In this document: piece by piece, positions 1 to 10,192 of the stretch | Layout: the number at the start of each line of letters is the position of its first letter | Numbering within the stretch: the first letter of the stretch is position 1 | Assembly (NCBI RefSeq): GCF_040954835.1 | Contig: NC_090698.1 | Location: 866,501-930,500 of the forward strand | DNA from: Lepisosteus oculatus | Lineage: Eukaryota; Chordata; Actinopteri; Semionotiformes; Lepisosteidae | Direction of reading: 5' to 3' | Length of the DNA stretch: 64,000 bases | Position numbers and translations under genes: made by a program | Notes under the pieces: model-generated | Told to the model about the DNA's origin: nothing | What the model saw: only the letters and a program-made list of their open reading frames with translations | The model's database searches: none

Positions 1-1084
1 CAAGCTATTGTCCTGAATGTAGAGGTGTTTGCTTCTGCTCTACTTCTCCTATGGTGGCAAAACTGTTGTATCTAAACTACTTGTCTTGATATTCAAAGCT
101 TTCTGCATCTGAACCTGTGTTTCCTTGCTGAGATTCAGCTGTCCATGAAGAAAAGGAGACGTTGGCATCTGTGACACTAGGAAGGTACTAGTGGACAACA
201 CAGCCCCACCCCTCTGCTGTAGGTGCTGTCTTCTCTGTGCTGCTGGGGTTGTGGGTGTGGAGCTGACAGCAGCAGCAACAGGAGTTCTGGTCGCCTCTGC
301 GGCTCGCTGACTCTGAGCAAACAGCGCCCTGTTTCCTGGGGTTCAGCTGATCTTAATTGGGCCCTTCCTCAGTCCCGGGGGTGGTTTCCATGGAGACAGC
401 ACTGCTTGCAGGCCTGGGACTTGAACATTGGTAGTAGGGCTCTGCTCCCAAAGGCAGCCTGAGTCTTTCTTTTCGGGGGCTGGGAGGATGAATGTGTCCT
501 CACATTCCCATAGCCTCCTTACAGCTAGAGCTGCTAGAGCTTCCTCAGCTCACTGCCTGCTTATCCTACACCTGCATGGGAGTGTAGTGCTTGACTGAAC
601 TAAGATACAGGAGCTCCCTAACCTGATTGTTTTCCCACAGTTATATTCCAGACAATAATATTCACTCAAGACAGGAAAAATACCCCTTACAGGACAACAG
701 CTACTGTTGTTTCCATCCATAAAAGGATGACAAAACCAAACCACATGACTAGAGACAAATATGTAGATTCTAATGTAATTAAGAAACTAGTCAAGTGTGC
801 AGAAGATATAAACACAGGATTATTAGTAATCACTGTGGGAGCTGCAAAAGAAAGAAAATCCAAAATATTTAGATCTTGACTAGATCAGCTGCCACATGAT
901 GATTAATGTACACAGCTGCAGAGTTTTACACCCTGGAAATATAAGCTCTAAGTGCCTGCCCAAGAACAAAACATTGCTGTCTATGTTAACACATTGTTTT
1001 CATCTTTCATCTAGACAGAAGGAGAAAGCAACAAAAAAGGCAAAAAGTGTTAGGATAAAAGCACAGAACTGTAACCAAGGGATG
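1..1084. other. Unassigned sequence, probable RTN2 intron
   Basis: No convincing exon, RNA or repeat was recognised. The GC-richer part around 200-480 has no open frame with a familiar protein. By position it should lie in an RTN2 intron upstream of the reticulon homology domain exons, which were searched for and not seen. Confidence 0.4.
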
Positions 1085-1745
1085 TTATGCTAAAATTGGA
1101 TAATGCACTGGTAAGTCCTCATTTAGAATACCGTGCATGCTATTGTAACGCTTCGGGGTTCAGGCAGGCGCCCTCACCGCCGCCGCATCAGGTCAGCCCC
1201 CCACCGTCAGGGACTCAAACCCAGGCCTCCGGCATCACCCAACAGGGACCCAGCCTCTTGAGCTAACAAGAGATCTCCTCTCAGCCCAGCGGCTGCAGGC
1301 CCTGCTATTCACAGGGGAGGGCGGTGACGTCACTGCGCTGGTGATCCAGCTCATCTCTCGCAAGCCATGGAGACCGTACGGGTTACACTATGATTTGTCA
1401 CCGTGTTACAGAAATTATGCTACTGCTCACAAGTCATAACAGAAAAGAAAGATATAGGTACATTGCTGGGCTTTAATTAATAACCTCACTGAAAGATATG
1501 AAGTCTGAAGGAATTGAACCTCTTCACTCTTGAACAATGAAGACTGAGGGGACCTGATGAAAGTATTAAAAATCCTCAAAGACATTGAAAAGGTCAGCCC
1601 ACAAACTCTGGAATAAACAGTGAAACACAAAGCAGAGGGCACAGGTGGAAACTATGTGCAAGTGTATTTAAAACAAAAAAACAAGAGGCACTTTTTCATA
1701 AAACGTGGTTTGAGCCAGATCTGGTAGAATAAAAGAATTAAAACA
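1085..1745 (+). mobile_element. CR1-like LINE relic interrupted by a short TIR element
   Basis: Decayed plus-strand LINE sequence. The piece before the insert reads NALVSPHLEYRACY, the CR1-type motif usually seen as LVRPxLEY. The piece near 1690-1735 reads RHFFIKRGLSQIW, the usual C-terminal block of these reverse transcriptases. Stops and frameshifts show it is dead. The element at 1144-1387 splits it. Confidence 0.6.
1144..1387 (-). mobile_element. Short TIR element with tRNA-like promoter, copy A
   Basis: 244 bp bounded by TGTAACGC and GGGTTACA, imperfect terminal inverted repeats. CTAT flanks both sides and may be the target-site duplication. Read on the minus strand it holds TTAGCTCAAGAGGCTGG and GGTTTGAGTCCC, resembling tRNA A and B boxes. 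It matches the copy at 41390-41603 along most of its length. It has no coding capacity. It sits inside an older LINE relic, so it inserted later. Confidence 0.6.
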
Positions 1746-2984
1746 TGAAATGCTTGTATATAGCACTTGTCATGACGAGTCACATGATGAATAAGATAAG
1801 CCAGCCCAGTGTGAATCCCACACACATCACAGCCCGAATCTGAGTTTAGATATCACTTCAATCTAAACACTTAGTGAAGTGTAAAGTGGAGTAAAGGAAA
1901 GTAAATCATCAAACTGCAAAGCAGTCAGCATGGAGCTGAACTAGAACCTGACTTCATTCTAAACTGAACTGCGACTCTCCTGACTTCAGCGCCCAGCAAA
2001 CCACAGGAAGAGCAAGGTGTTCTTTCTCAAGGCGTCCATCATTGCTCGCCTGGAAGAACAGGGAGAAGCAGCTCTCCTTAAGCCGGAGCTGCGCCCCTGG
2101 GGCTGAGCAGGACAGCAGGACAGGGGGACACCAGTCCTGTCCAGTCCTCCCAGCCTCCGCTGGCTGAGTCTTTAAATAGATGCCGGTGGCAGATGTCTCT
2201 GAACAGCTGGGGCACTGGAACAACCTTCTGTGATGACAGTGGTGCCAGCGGGACGGTGCCTCCTGTTCCCGGTCTCTCACTCTCTTCCACTCCACTCCTC
2301 CTGTTCGTGCTCCCGTCCTGCATGGCGACCGATTTAATTGTGTCCTGTCCTGTCCTGTCCTGCACTGCTTCCTGCTTCCTGCTTCCTGCAGCACTCCACC
2401 ATGCAAGACGAAATGCTAAGCTTGGCAATTCAGAACACTTTGTTAGTGCATTTATAATGCATCACATTTTAGTGTTTGCTATAGCTGCAATCTAATCTCT
2501 GCAAAACCTCTTTTATAAGGCAGGGAGCCTTGCGTCAGCTCGTTGACCTGTGATACAGCCACTCCTCTCGGCGCCACACTGTGTCTCAGTGGGCATCTGC
2601 CACCACATCTGCACAAGCATGGAGCCACAGCTGAAGACCCCCATTTCCTTCCATCCTTGTGCAATTAGCAGACTGCAGGAAAGCTTGCAGCCTGGTGTCA
2701 TACAGGTCCGCTCTCACTGTACTTCATCTTAAACATTCATTAGGGTGCTGAACTTTAATGACTGCCTCCTTTCCAGTGACACCTAAATTGTATCGAGCTA
2801 CTATTCAGCACCTTCAACAACGTTCCAGGCATAATTTAATTGGCAAGTGCGCTAAGATTATATGTGTTTGAGAATTTTTTTAGTCAATACCATGGTTTGT
2901 GCACTGAGGATCCACCCTTTTTGAAGACATCTGGATATTCTGATATGACGAGGACACAAAAGGTGATGCGACCATACCTGCTAC
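1746..2984. other. RTN2 intron, no gene seen
   Basis: No exon is recognised. It contains a short TCCTG tandem run at about 2340-2361 followed by three CTTCCTG copies, and a GC-richer stretch at 1970-2410 whose open frames resemble nothing known. Confidence 0.5.
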
Positions 2985-3127
2985 CTGGACGTGACCCTCT
3001 GATTGGCTAAACGCTGTGAACCACCGCTCGCTGTTTGGCTCTTCCTGAGTGCTCTGGCCAATGGTAGATGACATGTCGACACTCCCCGCCCCCGAGAGCG
3101 CAGCGTCCGTGCTGGGGTGCAGCAGCA
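2985..3127 (-). CDS. RTN2: RTN2 coding exon 4 (predicted)
   Basis: A 143-base open stretch between acceptor tttccacag and donor gtagca. It continues the exon 3 frame and ends in phase 0, coding for VLLHPSTDAALSG onward and a segment ending GHVQ. I recognise no homology inside it. The call rests on splice sites and phase, so the true junction could differ. Confidence 0.6.
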
Positions 3128-6100
3128 CTGTGGAAAGAGACAACAGCTGGGGTGACCATGTCCAATGAAACCATATGATTAGTAAAAAAAACAGCTCACC
3201 AGCAAATGATTTTCAGAGGAATAGGCAGTTAAGGATTCATGCTAGAGCAAAAGTATGAAGCATGATTCTTATAGAGTGTTGCTTTGAAGGAAGACGATGC
3301 TCTTAACAGCTTGTTTACATGGTCCAGGCCAGTGTGGCACCAGTGTGGGATTCTAGATTACTGTAGGGGAGGACAGGTGCAATATCACAGGAGGATCCCA
3401 AAGAGCTCCCTCCAGCCAGTAACACTGGGAGAACACTGCAGCACTGTAACAGAGATCTTAAACAGCCAGAACCCTGCCATCAACCACAAGGCGAGAAGCC
3501 CACGAGATACCACTGTAAAGAGGTCTCCCCTCTGCCACTGGAATAGAGACATGAGCTTTTTCTACACCAAGCAACTACAGCCACTTGCAATCAGTGTTGT
3601 TTAACAGTCCTGATCGCTGAATCGGGTTCCATTGTCACTGTGATAAAGACTGGCAACCTAAAACACAGTCTTGAAAAGGGCCTCGGTCTCTGTCCTTGAC
3701 GCTCGGCCTCCTCTGTTCCAGTCTGTTTAGATTACAGGTGGAGGTGCAGGAAGGCGCTGGTTCCGGAACAGCCTGGCCCGGTTTCATACACCTGCTCACA
3801 CCCAGGGCTGCTTGGCCCAGCCTGCTTGGCAGGCGCATCGAAAGGGACTTGAGGCTGTTAAAGAGGGAAAGGTCACAACGTTCTGACCTCAGTTTTTATG
3901 TGATTACTGCAGTTTTAACTTGCTCTGTGGTGCTTTCTATGACAATATGAAGCATATGGTCAAAGCAGGAAAGGAACAGGAAGTGATGGTACAAGCAGCC
4001 TGGAGGCTGTTACCTGGGCTGCTGTCCCCTGGGGTCATCCTCTCGCTGTCCGCTGAGGGCTCGGAGACCCAGGTGTCCTGGGCCAGTCTGTCTGCTGAGG
4101 GCTTGGAGTCCCAGGTGTCCTGGGCCAGTCTTTCCACTGAGGGCTCAGAGACCCAGGTGTCTCGGGTCAGACTGTCCACTGAGGGCTCGGAGACCTGGGA
4201 GTCCTGGGTCAGTCGGACCAGAGCGCCGCCCTGCAGGACTGTGGCTGTGCTGGGTTGCAGTCTCAGTTCCATCGGGGGTACGAGGGGCAGTTCTGCCTCC
4301 TGCCGCCCAACCGCAGGACAACAACATCCACCTTCCGCCTCCTCGGTGCCCATAGAGAAAGCGGGGTCCCACTGCTGGAAGGACGTGTCCGCCTGGGGAG
4401 ATTCGGGGAGCAGCGTCTCGACCGTGTCCGTGCGGCTCATCCCGGAGGCCGCCCGCCCGCGCCTCCGCCGTGTCCCGCCGCCCTCGGGCTCGGAGAAGGC
4501 AATGTAAGAGAAGGTGAGCTCGTAGGAGCTCTGTCGGGGCGTCCCCCACACCGAGGGGCTCCCCTGGCCATCCTCCCCCTCCTCCTCATCCTCCGACCAC
4601 TCTCGGGCCGTGTGCAGGTCCGGGAAATCCGACTCCTCGTTCCCACCTGGAGAAGGGGAGGGAGAGGAACGTTTGAGCCGGGAGTCTGCAGCAGCGCCTC
4701 AGTGTCCTGGGCTCTAGTCTCCCGTGAGTGAGCGGACGGCACCAGCTCTCCTTCACTGGCAGATCTCCACTTCACGTCCAGGCCTGCAGACTGCTGGTTA
4801 AGCCCCAGAGCGCCCAGAGCGGTACTAGGCCTGTCTACATGCTCGGACCCGGGGCACCGACTGGGGTCTGCCCGAGGCTGGAACAGGGCTCACTGTCACT
4901 GAACATAACACAGTTCAGGAGCCCTGTAAGACACACAGTTCAAGCTTCATGAAAAGTGTAAACAAGTAATGGTGCAGTTAACATAAAAAAATAGACATCC
5001 AAAATATAAGCCTTTATCTGTTATTTTTACACTTTCTAGCTGGGTTTAAATATTCAATAAGCCTTGCAGTGTTTCTTGTTATTTTATTAATATGTAAGTC
5101 ATCATGGAAAACTATTAATTTCTTTAACTTTATTCTCCTTTAACAAAGTTGCACATGCAGCACCAGGAGTGTTTCATACAAATAACAGCTGAACGGAGAC
5201 AAACAATCAAACATGCTGACAGGCACTCGGACCCGAGTCACCCCTGCCCTGCCCACTGGGGGGCAGCGTTCTCAAGAGACCTACCCTCGGTGCTGGGAGG
5301 GGTGGAGTCAGGCGTCGTGGAGACAGAACCAGATTCCTCTGCAACCAATTAGAGAGAAAAAGAAGAGAAAGATTATGTCATCAGGTCCAGCGAACATCTG
5401 GGAGTCAAGAGAATAAAGGGGCTGTGGCCATTTGTACTGGTTTGTAAAAGAGGTTCAGGGTTTCTTCAGAGTAATTTATTACAGAAAGGATGATCTGGGG
5501 ATTAGGTCAGACATTTCACACTCATTTACCCCGAGCTTCGTCTAAAATCAACATGAACAAAAATGATGCTCCGAGATCACTTTTCTCTTCACTCACACCA
5601 CCAATGAAGACGGAAGCTGTTTCTGCCTGCTTGGCTGCTCGTGCTCGGCGTGATTTCACAGCCAAGAGGACGTTAGCAACACTATCGCAGACAAAAGCAA
5701 AGAGACAAAAAGCCAGCCTCCCAGCCAATAGCAGAGGGTTTGACAGACAGGAGGCCACCCTTTGAAATGCAAAGTGAAGCACAGTGAGCTGGTCTCCGGG
5801 GACCTGCATGAGGCTCCTGCTCAAGCAGACAGGTTTGCAATGCCAGTGCAGCTCCCAGGTCGTGCCCACGTACCAGAGCTCCTCTGTGGGCGCTGCTGGA
5901 GGCACCCAGTCAGAAGACCCACCCAGTCTTCTGGGTAATTGCAGACCACAGCTCTGGTTCCTATAAGGCCTCCATGAACGAGGATTCAAAGTGATCAGAA
6001 TCAGAACCCTGGTCCAGCACAGAGGAGAACCAGCCTGAAACTGGTGCTTGCCAGCGTAGGTGCTTAAAACCAGGATGAAATGGTGCGTATAACTCAGATC

Positions 6101-6936
6101 CTACAGGTCACCTGGTAGCCTTTATTCTTGTTGGTATCAGTTTAAACTAAAGCACCTTGTTTATTCATGCATGATTCTAGCTGGATTGCTTCCTATGGCA
6201 ATAATATTAATTCTTCTGATTTGTAATGCCTTTTTCATCCAGAAGGTGCTGAAGTGCTTTCCAGAGGGAGAGGGACCCAGATCATGTCACACCTACAGGC
6301 TACAGGTCTGTCCCGGATTCCAAATCCAGCACTGCTCGGTCAAACCTTTAGTCTCCTAGTGGCTTCTGCCTTCTATCCTGTGGAAACCTGTTGGTCCTCA
6401 CAGGGAGGGCGGAGTGAAGTTCTGCCTCGATCCGGGCCTGCTGGCTTAGCAAGAACCGTGATCCAGACTCTAGGCGAACCTCCTAGTCCCTGTGCACCCA
6501 GCCGCAGGGTGTGGGCTTGAGGCTGTGGAACGCAGGCAGGGGGATGCATCATGTGTTGTGCCATTCGAGATAATGCAGTTTGTGCTGAGCGCAGTGCACA
6601 GAAACACGCACACTCGCTCCTCAAGCGGAGAGACAGGAGGTGTACCCTTACAGACTTAGATGGTTGAAGACAAAAAAAAATCAGCTGGGAGGCTGGAAAC
6701 AGACAGAGGGCATCACAGAGCCACACGCAGTAAGAAAGAGATGACAGGAGCTCAGTCAATCACACAAACAGCACAGAACAGAAAGAAACAAGAGGCTGGG
6801 AGCCGATCCGGGGCTGAGGGAGAGAGAAAGAGTGGCGGAGGGAGACGGCCCACCTGCACAGACAGCACAGCCGACAGGGTGTGGAGGAGGACAAAGGATA
6901 CGTACTGCAGTGGGCAAATCCTAAAACCTGGCCCAT
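2985..6936 (-). CDS. RTN2: Reticulon 2, N-terminal half (partial gene)
   Basis: Reticulons are ER membrane-shaping proteins; human RTN2 is linked to hereditary spastic paraplegia. Four minus-strand coding exons join in frame: 6936-6906, 5338-5285, 4646-4014 and 3127-2985, giving 287 codons. The start is ATG at 6936, encoding MGQVLGFAHC, which matches the human RTN2 start MGQVLPVFAHC. Across the next two junctions the product reads TPDSTPPSTEGGNEESDF, then LHTARE, an acidic run, WGTPR and ELTFSYIAF, all recalled from human RTN2. Every junction has an AG acceptor and GT donor with matching phase. The rest of the N-terminus is Pro/Ser/Glu-rich and poorly conserved, as usual for reticulons. The reticulon homology domain, with its two long membrane hairpins, was not found at 1-2984 and should lie left of the window. 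Neighbour: PPM1N on the opposite strand, as in human. Confidence 0.9.
3128..4013 (-). other. RTN2 intron 3
   Basis: Intron between coding exons 3 and 4, with a gtaaca donor and tttccacag acceptor on the minus strand. Nothing else is recognised in it. Confidence 0.55.
4014..4646 (-). CDS. RTN2: RTN2 coding exon 3 (large acidic exon)
   Basis: A 633-base exon between acceptor ttctccag and donor gtaaca. It opens with GNEESDFPDLHTARE, an acidic run, then WGTPR and ELTFSYIAF, the best conserved part of the RTN2 N-terminus. The second half is diverged and ends in four 14-residue tandem repeats of the form LAQDTWVSEPSADR. Length and phase (1 in, 1 out) fit exons 2 and 4. Confidence 0.88.
4026..4206 (-). 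repeat. Coding tandem repeat, four 42-bp units
   Basis: Four imperfect 42-bp units inside RTN2 exon 3, each encoding 14 residues (LTQDSQVSEPSVDS, LTRDTWVSEPSVER, LAQDTWDSKPSADR, LAQDTWVSEPSADS). The period is a multiple of three, so copy number can change without breaking the frame. Confidence 0.85.
5285..5338 (-). CDS. RTN2: RTN2 coding exon 2
   Basis: A 54-base exon between acceptor gttgcag and donor gtaggt. It encodes ESGSVSTTPDSTPPSTE. Its last base joins exon 3 to give the conserved E-G-G-N. Confidence 0.85.
5339..6905 (-). other. RTN2 intron 1
   Basis: Intron of about 1.57 kb between coding exons 1 and 2. Short open frames here show no familiar protein and no repeat family was recognised. 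Confidence 0.6.
6906..6936 (-). CDS. RTN2: RTN2 coding exon 1
   Basis: Ten codons plus one base from ATG at 6936. The donor is gtacgt immediately after TGC-A. The leftover A joins AG of exon 2 to make Lys, giving C-K-E as in human RTN2. The transcript leader should extend upstream into the GC-rich stretch at 6937-7250. Confidence 0.85.
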
Positions 6937-7260
6937 GCTCCATCCGGCTCCGTCTGGGCCCATTCAGACTGGAGTCCTTCCACGGCTGCGGTCGCAGGCA
7001 GCGCTGTCCCTCTGCCCTTCGGCGCCCTCCTCCTCCTCGGTCCTGGCTCTGGAGAGCTGTGTGTTCTCCACCATGCGCTCTCTCAGTCTCACTCTCCCCC
7101 TCCCCCCTTCATCGCAGGGCCGTAGGGGCTCCCTCTCTGGCTCAGCGCAGTGCGAGTGTGTGCGGGAGAGAGAGGAGCCGTGTGCGCGTGTGTGCGCGTG
7201 TGAGTGCGCGTGTGTGCGTGTGACGCCACCTCACTGCAGCTCCTCTGCTCCTACAGCGAG
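6937..7260 (-). promoter_or_regulatory. RTN2: RTN2 leader and promoter region, CpG-rich
   Basis: GC- and CpG-rich sequence directly upstream of the RTN2 start codon, ending in a GTGTGCGCGTGTG-type alternating purine-pyrimidine run at about 7186-7221. It is expected to hold the 5' UTR and promoter. No TATA box was identified and the start site cannot be placed from sequence alone. Confidence 0.45.
7186..7221. repeat. GT/CG alternating microsatellite
   Basis: About 36 bp of alternating purine-pyrimidine, GTGTGCGCGTGTGTGCGCG and similar, just upstream of the RTN2 leader. Such tracts can form left-handed DNA. Confidence 0.8.
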
Positions 7261-7589
7261 GAAGCCAGTCTTCTCCAGCTCAGAGGTGAGCACATATTGC
7301 AACAGCAATCAGCACAGGAAACTAAAGAAAGACAAAACACTACAGTTTTGTGCTAATGTGCTGTACCTGCTGTGGCTTGAAAACGATCTCTGAACCAGGA
7401 GGGTTTTATAGATCTGAGAGATCAGATGAGGGGCACGTTCAATGAAGTGACAGGCCAAATGCAGTAATATCTCCGACGATGGGTGGTGACAAACTGAAAT
7501 ATCAGATTTTTATTAAAAAACACTCTACTCATTTTTTTTGCCTTTACAATATTAGGTAGAGCAGCAATTTTCTTGTGTATTTTCACACA

Positions 7590-7912
7590 GCTCAGAGTGA
7601 CAGACTTGTAACTGGAAGGCTGTGGCTTAAAATCCCAGATGAGACACCGCTGTTGTATCCCTGAGCAACATTATTCACCTGAACTATTCCAGACTATTCC
7701 CTGCTGTATAAATGGGTCCAATTGTAATTTTAAATACATTAGTAATAATCCTTCCATTCATTTTCTAACCACTTCATCCAATTCAGGACTTCAGGGGACC
7801 CTAAGCCTATCCCGGCAAGCAGCAGACACAAGATATAGCACCCTCAGAATTGAACACAGTCCAGCACAGTGAGACAGCAAAGATAACCACTGCACCACCG
7901 CGTCACCCATTA
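7590..7912. mobile_element. Two adjacent SINE-like repeats
   Basis: 7590-7745 resembles a tRNA-derived fish SINE: AACTGGAAGGCTGTGG, a B-box-like AAAATCCCAG, CCCTGAGCAA and CTGTATAAATGGG. 7757-7912 resembles another common fish dispersed repeat, with CATTTTCTAACCACTTCATCC and CTAAGCCTATCCCGGCAAGC. Both are recognised from memory of consensus phrases, so family names are withheld. Confidence 0.5.
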
Positions 7913-8204
7913 AACAAGAAATAATAACAAACAAGGTAACTCCATGCCTGAGAAAAACATGATGTGAATGCTGAAGAAGCATGCACCCTGTAAGAGCCCG
8001 GAACACTCCAGTGCTGCCTGTGGCTGTGACGGTAGAGTGCAGTCATTTTTGGGCTGTAATGCGCCCTCTGGTGGTTGCATGGAAACACGCAGCTCGCCTT
8101 TTCAAGGAGCGACATGCAGAGAAAAATGGGAATTCACATGGCAACTAAGATAGATACGGGGCTAGACACAAATGTGAGGGAAAATCTAGAAAACAGAAAT
8201 CCAG

Positions 8205-8520
8205 AACAAAGATGGCAGGAGCCTATCTGGCCCACTAGCTCCTTTCATAGTTAATTGATCTGATGATCTCATCCAGCGTTTTCTTGAATTTAGTCAAAGT
8301 ACTGGCTTCAACCACATGGCTGGGTAGGATGTTCCATACTCCCACAACCCTCTGTGAAAAGAAGTGCTTCCTGCTGTTGGTTTCAAATACACTTCTACAT
8401 AGTTTTCACTACTGTCTTCTGTCTCAAGATTCACTGTTGGTTCTTAAGACGTGCCCTGGGTTGACTGTCGGTGACTCTGAGGATTTGTAATCCTTTTATC
8501 AGTTCCCCTCATTGTCTTCA
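8205..8520 (-). mobile_element. CR1-like LINE 3' fragment
   Basis: The minus strand reads KHFFSQRVVGVWNILPSHVV and then a FKKTLDEI segment, the C-terminal end of a CR1/L3-type reverse transcriptase. It is 5'-truncated and decayed. It lies between the RTN2 promoter and the PPM1N start. Confidence 0.65.
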
Positions 8521-9205
8521 ACTCATAGTCTTCTTTGATTGGAACAGGAAAATAAAATTGTATTAATGATGTAAATCTGAATCTTAGTATTTAGAGCAGA
8601 CTTTACCCGAATCAGAGGGGCACCAGTACTTGAGTTCTATAAAGTATACCATATGCAATCATTACTTAGTGAATATAACCTGACATCTGTAACCCTAAAC
8701 TGATCAGTGGTACAAGAACAATTTGAATCACTTTCACACTCATCCTGATCTGCCTGGAGCGGGCCAGCTGGTTCTGTGCGGTTCCGTATGAAGTCGAGCC
8801 CTGGCCAGGCCCCTGCAGAGTGACCCATATGCAAGCAGGTCTAATGGAGATTACAAAACACATCTCTTCTTGGGAAGTATTTTTAGCCGATTATGGAACA
8901 CCGTATGTTTTAACCTGCAAATGGGAAAGTCTCTCATTAATCTGTGCTCATTAATCAGGCCGCGGATTAACGGGAACAAAACCGGAGGGAGGGAGCGTGG
9001 GAGAGGCCTGACTACAGCCCAGGGGACAGAAATAGGCCGGCCAATCGGGCGGCTCCGAGCTGGAGCTGCGGGTGAAGAGGACGCGGGGAGCGCAGAGCCA
9101 CTGCTGTGCTGCAGGGAGGAAGAGAGGAGCAGGAGGACACAGGAAGAGCAGCAGCAGCCACAGGCCAGGAGGAAGAACAGTGCACTGGCAGGGGGGACAG
9201 GTGCC

Positions 9206-10192
9206 ATGCTGGCGGCGAGGCGGGTGCCCAGCGAGGACTGGGAGCGGAAGATGCCCCAGATGACCTCTTTCGTACGCCTGCTGGTGAAGGAGACGGAGAA
9301 GATGATGTCGTACTTCTTCAAGGGAGGGGTGGTGGGGGACAGAGACGAGGAGGAGGACGAGGAGGCTTTTCCCAGCCCTTACCTGGAGAGGCCAATCCTG
9401 GACAAACACCTGGAGGAGGGGCCTTCCGCGGGGGGCATCGTCTTCGCCCTGGCCAGCGTGCAGGGCTGGCGGGCCCAGATGGAGGACGCGCACGCCTGCG
9501 TGCCCGAGCTGCCCGGGGAGCTGGCGGGCTGGGGCTTCTACGCCGTGTACGACGGCCACGCGGGCAGCAGGGTGGCGCAGTACTGCTCCCGGCACCTTCT
9601 GGAGCACATCCTGGCCACGGGCGCGGTGACTCCGGACGAGGACAAGGAGGCCGTGAAGGAGGGCATCCGGGAGGGCTTCCTCAGCATCGACAGGCACATG
9701 CACAGGCTGGGGCGCAGAGAGGGCTGGGACCGCAGCGGCTCCACCGCCGTGGCCACCATGATCTCGCCGCGGCACGTCTACTTCATCAACTGCGGGGACT
9801 CGCGGGCCGTGCTGTGTCGGGACGGGTCCGTGTGCTTCTACACCGAGGACCACAAGCCCTTCAACCCGCGCGAGAGGGAGCGGATCCAGAACGCAGGCGG
9901 CACCGTCACCCTGCAGCGGGTCAACGGCTCGCTGGCCGTCTCGCGGGCGCTGGGCGACTTCGACTTCAAGGAGGTGCAGTGGAGGGCGCCCACCGAGCAG
10001 CTGGTGTCGCCGGAGCCCGAGGTGTACGAGGTGGAGCGCAGCTGCCGGGACGAGTTCCTGGTGCTGGCCTGCGACGGCGTCTGGGACACCATCGGCAACG
10101 AGGACCTGTGCGCCTTCGTGCGCAGCCGGCTGCAGCTGTCCAGCAACCTCAAGGACGTGTGCGGCCAGGTCATCGACCTCTGCCTCTACAAG
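9206..10192 (+). CDS. PPM1N: PPM1N coding exon 1 (catalytic core)
   Basis: 329 codons ending CLYK, then donor gtcagt. It holds nearly the whole PP2C fold, including [46 protein letters not shown] and [12 protein letters not shown]. Third codon positions are almost all G or C, unlike the AT-rich intron that follows. Confidence 0.93.
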
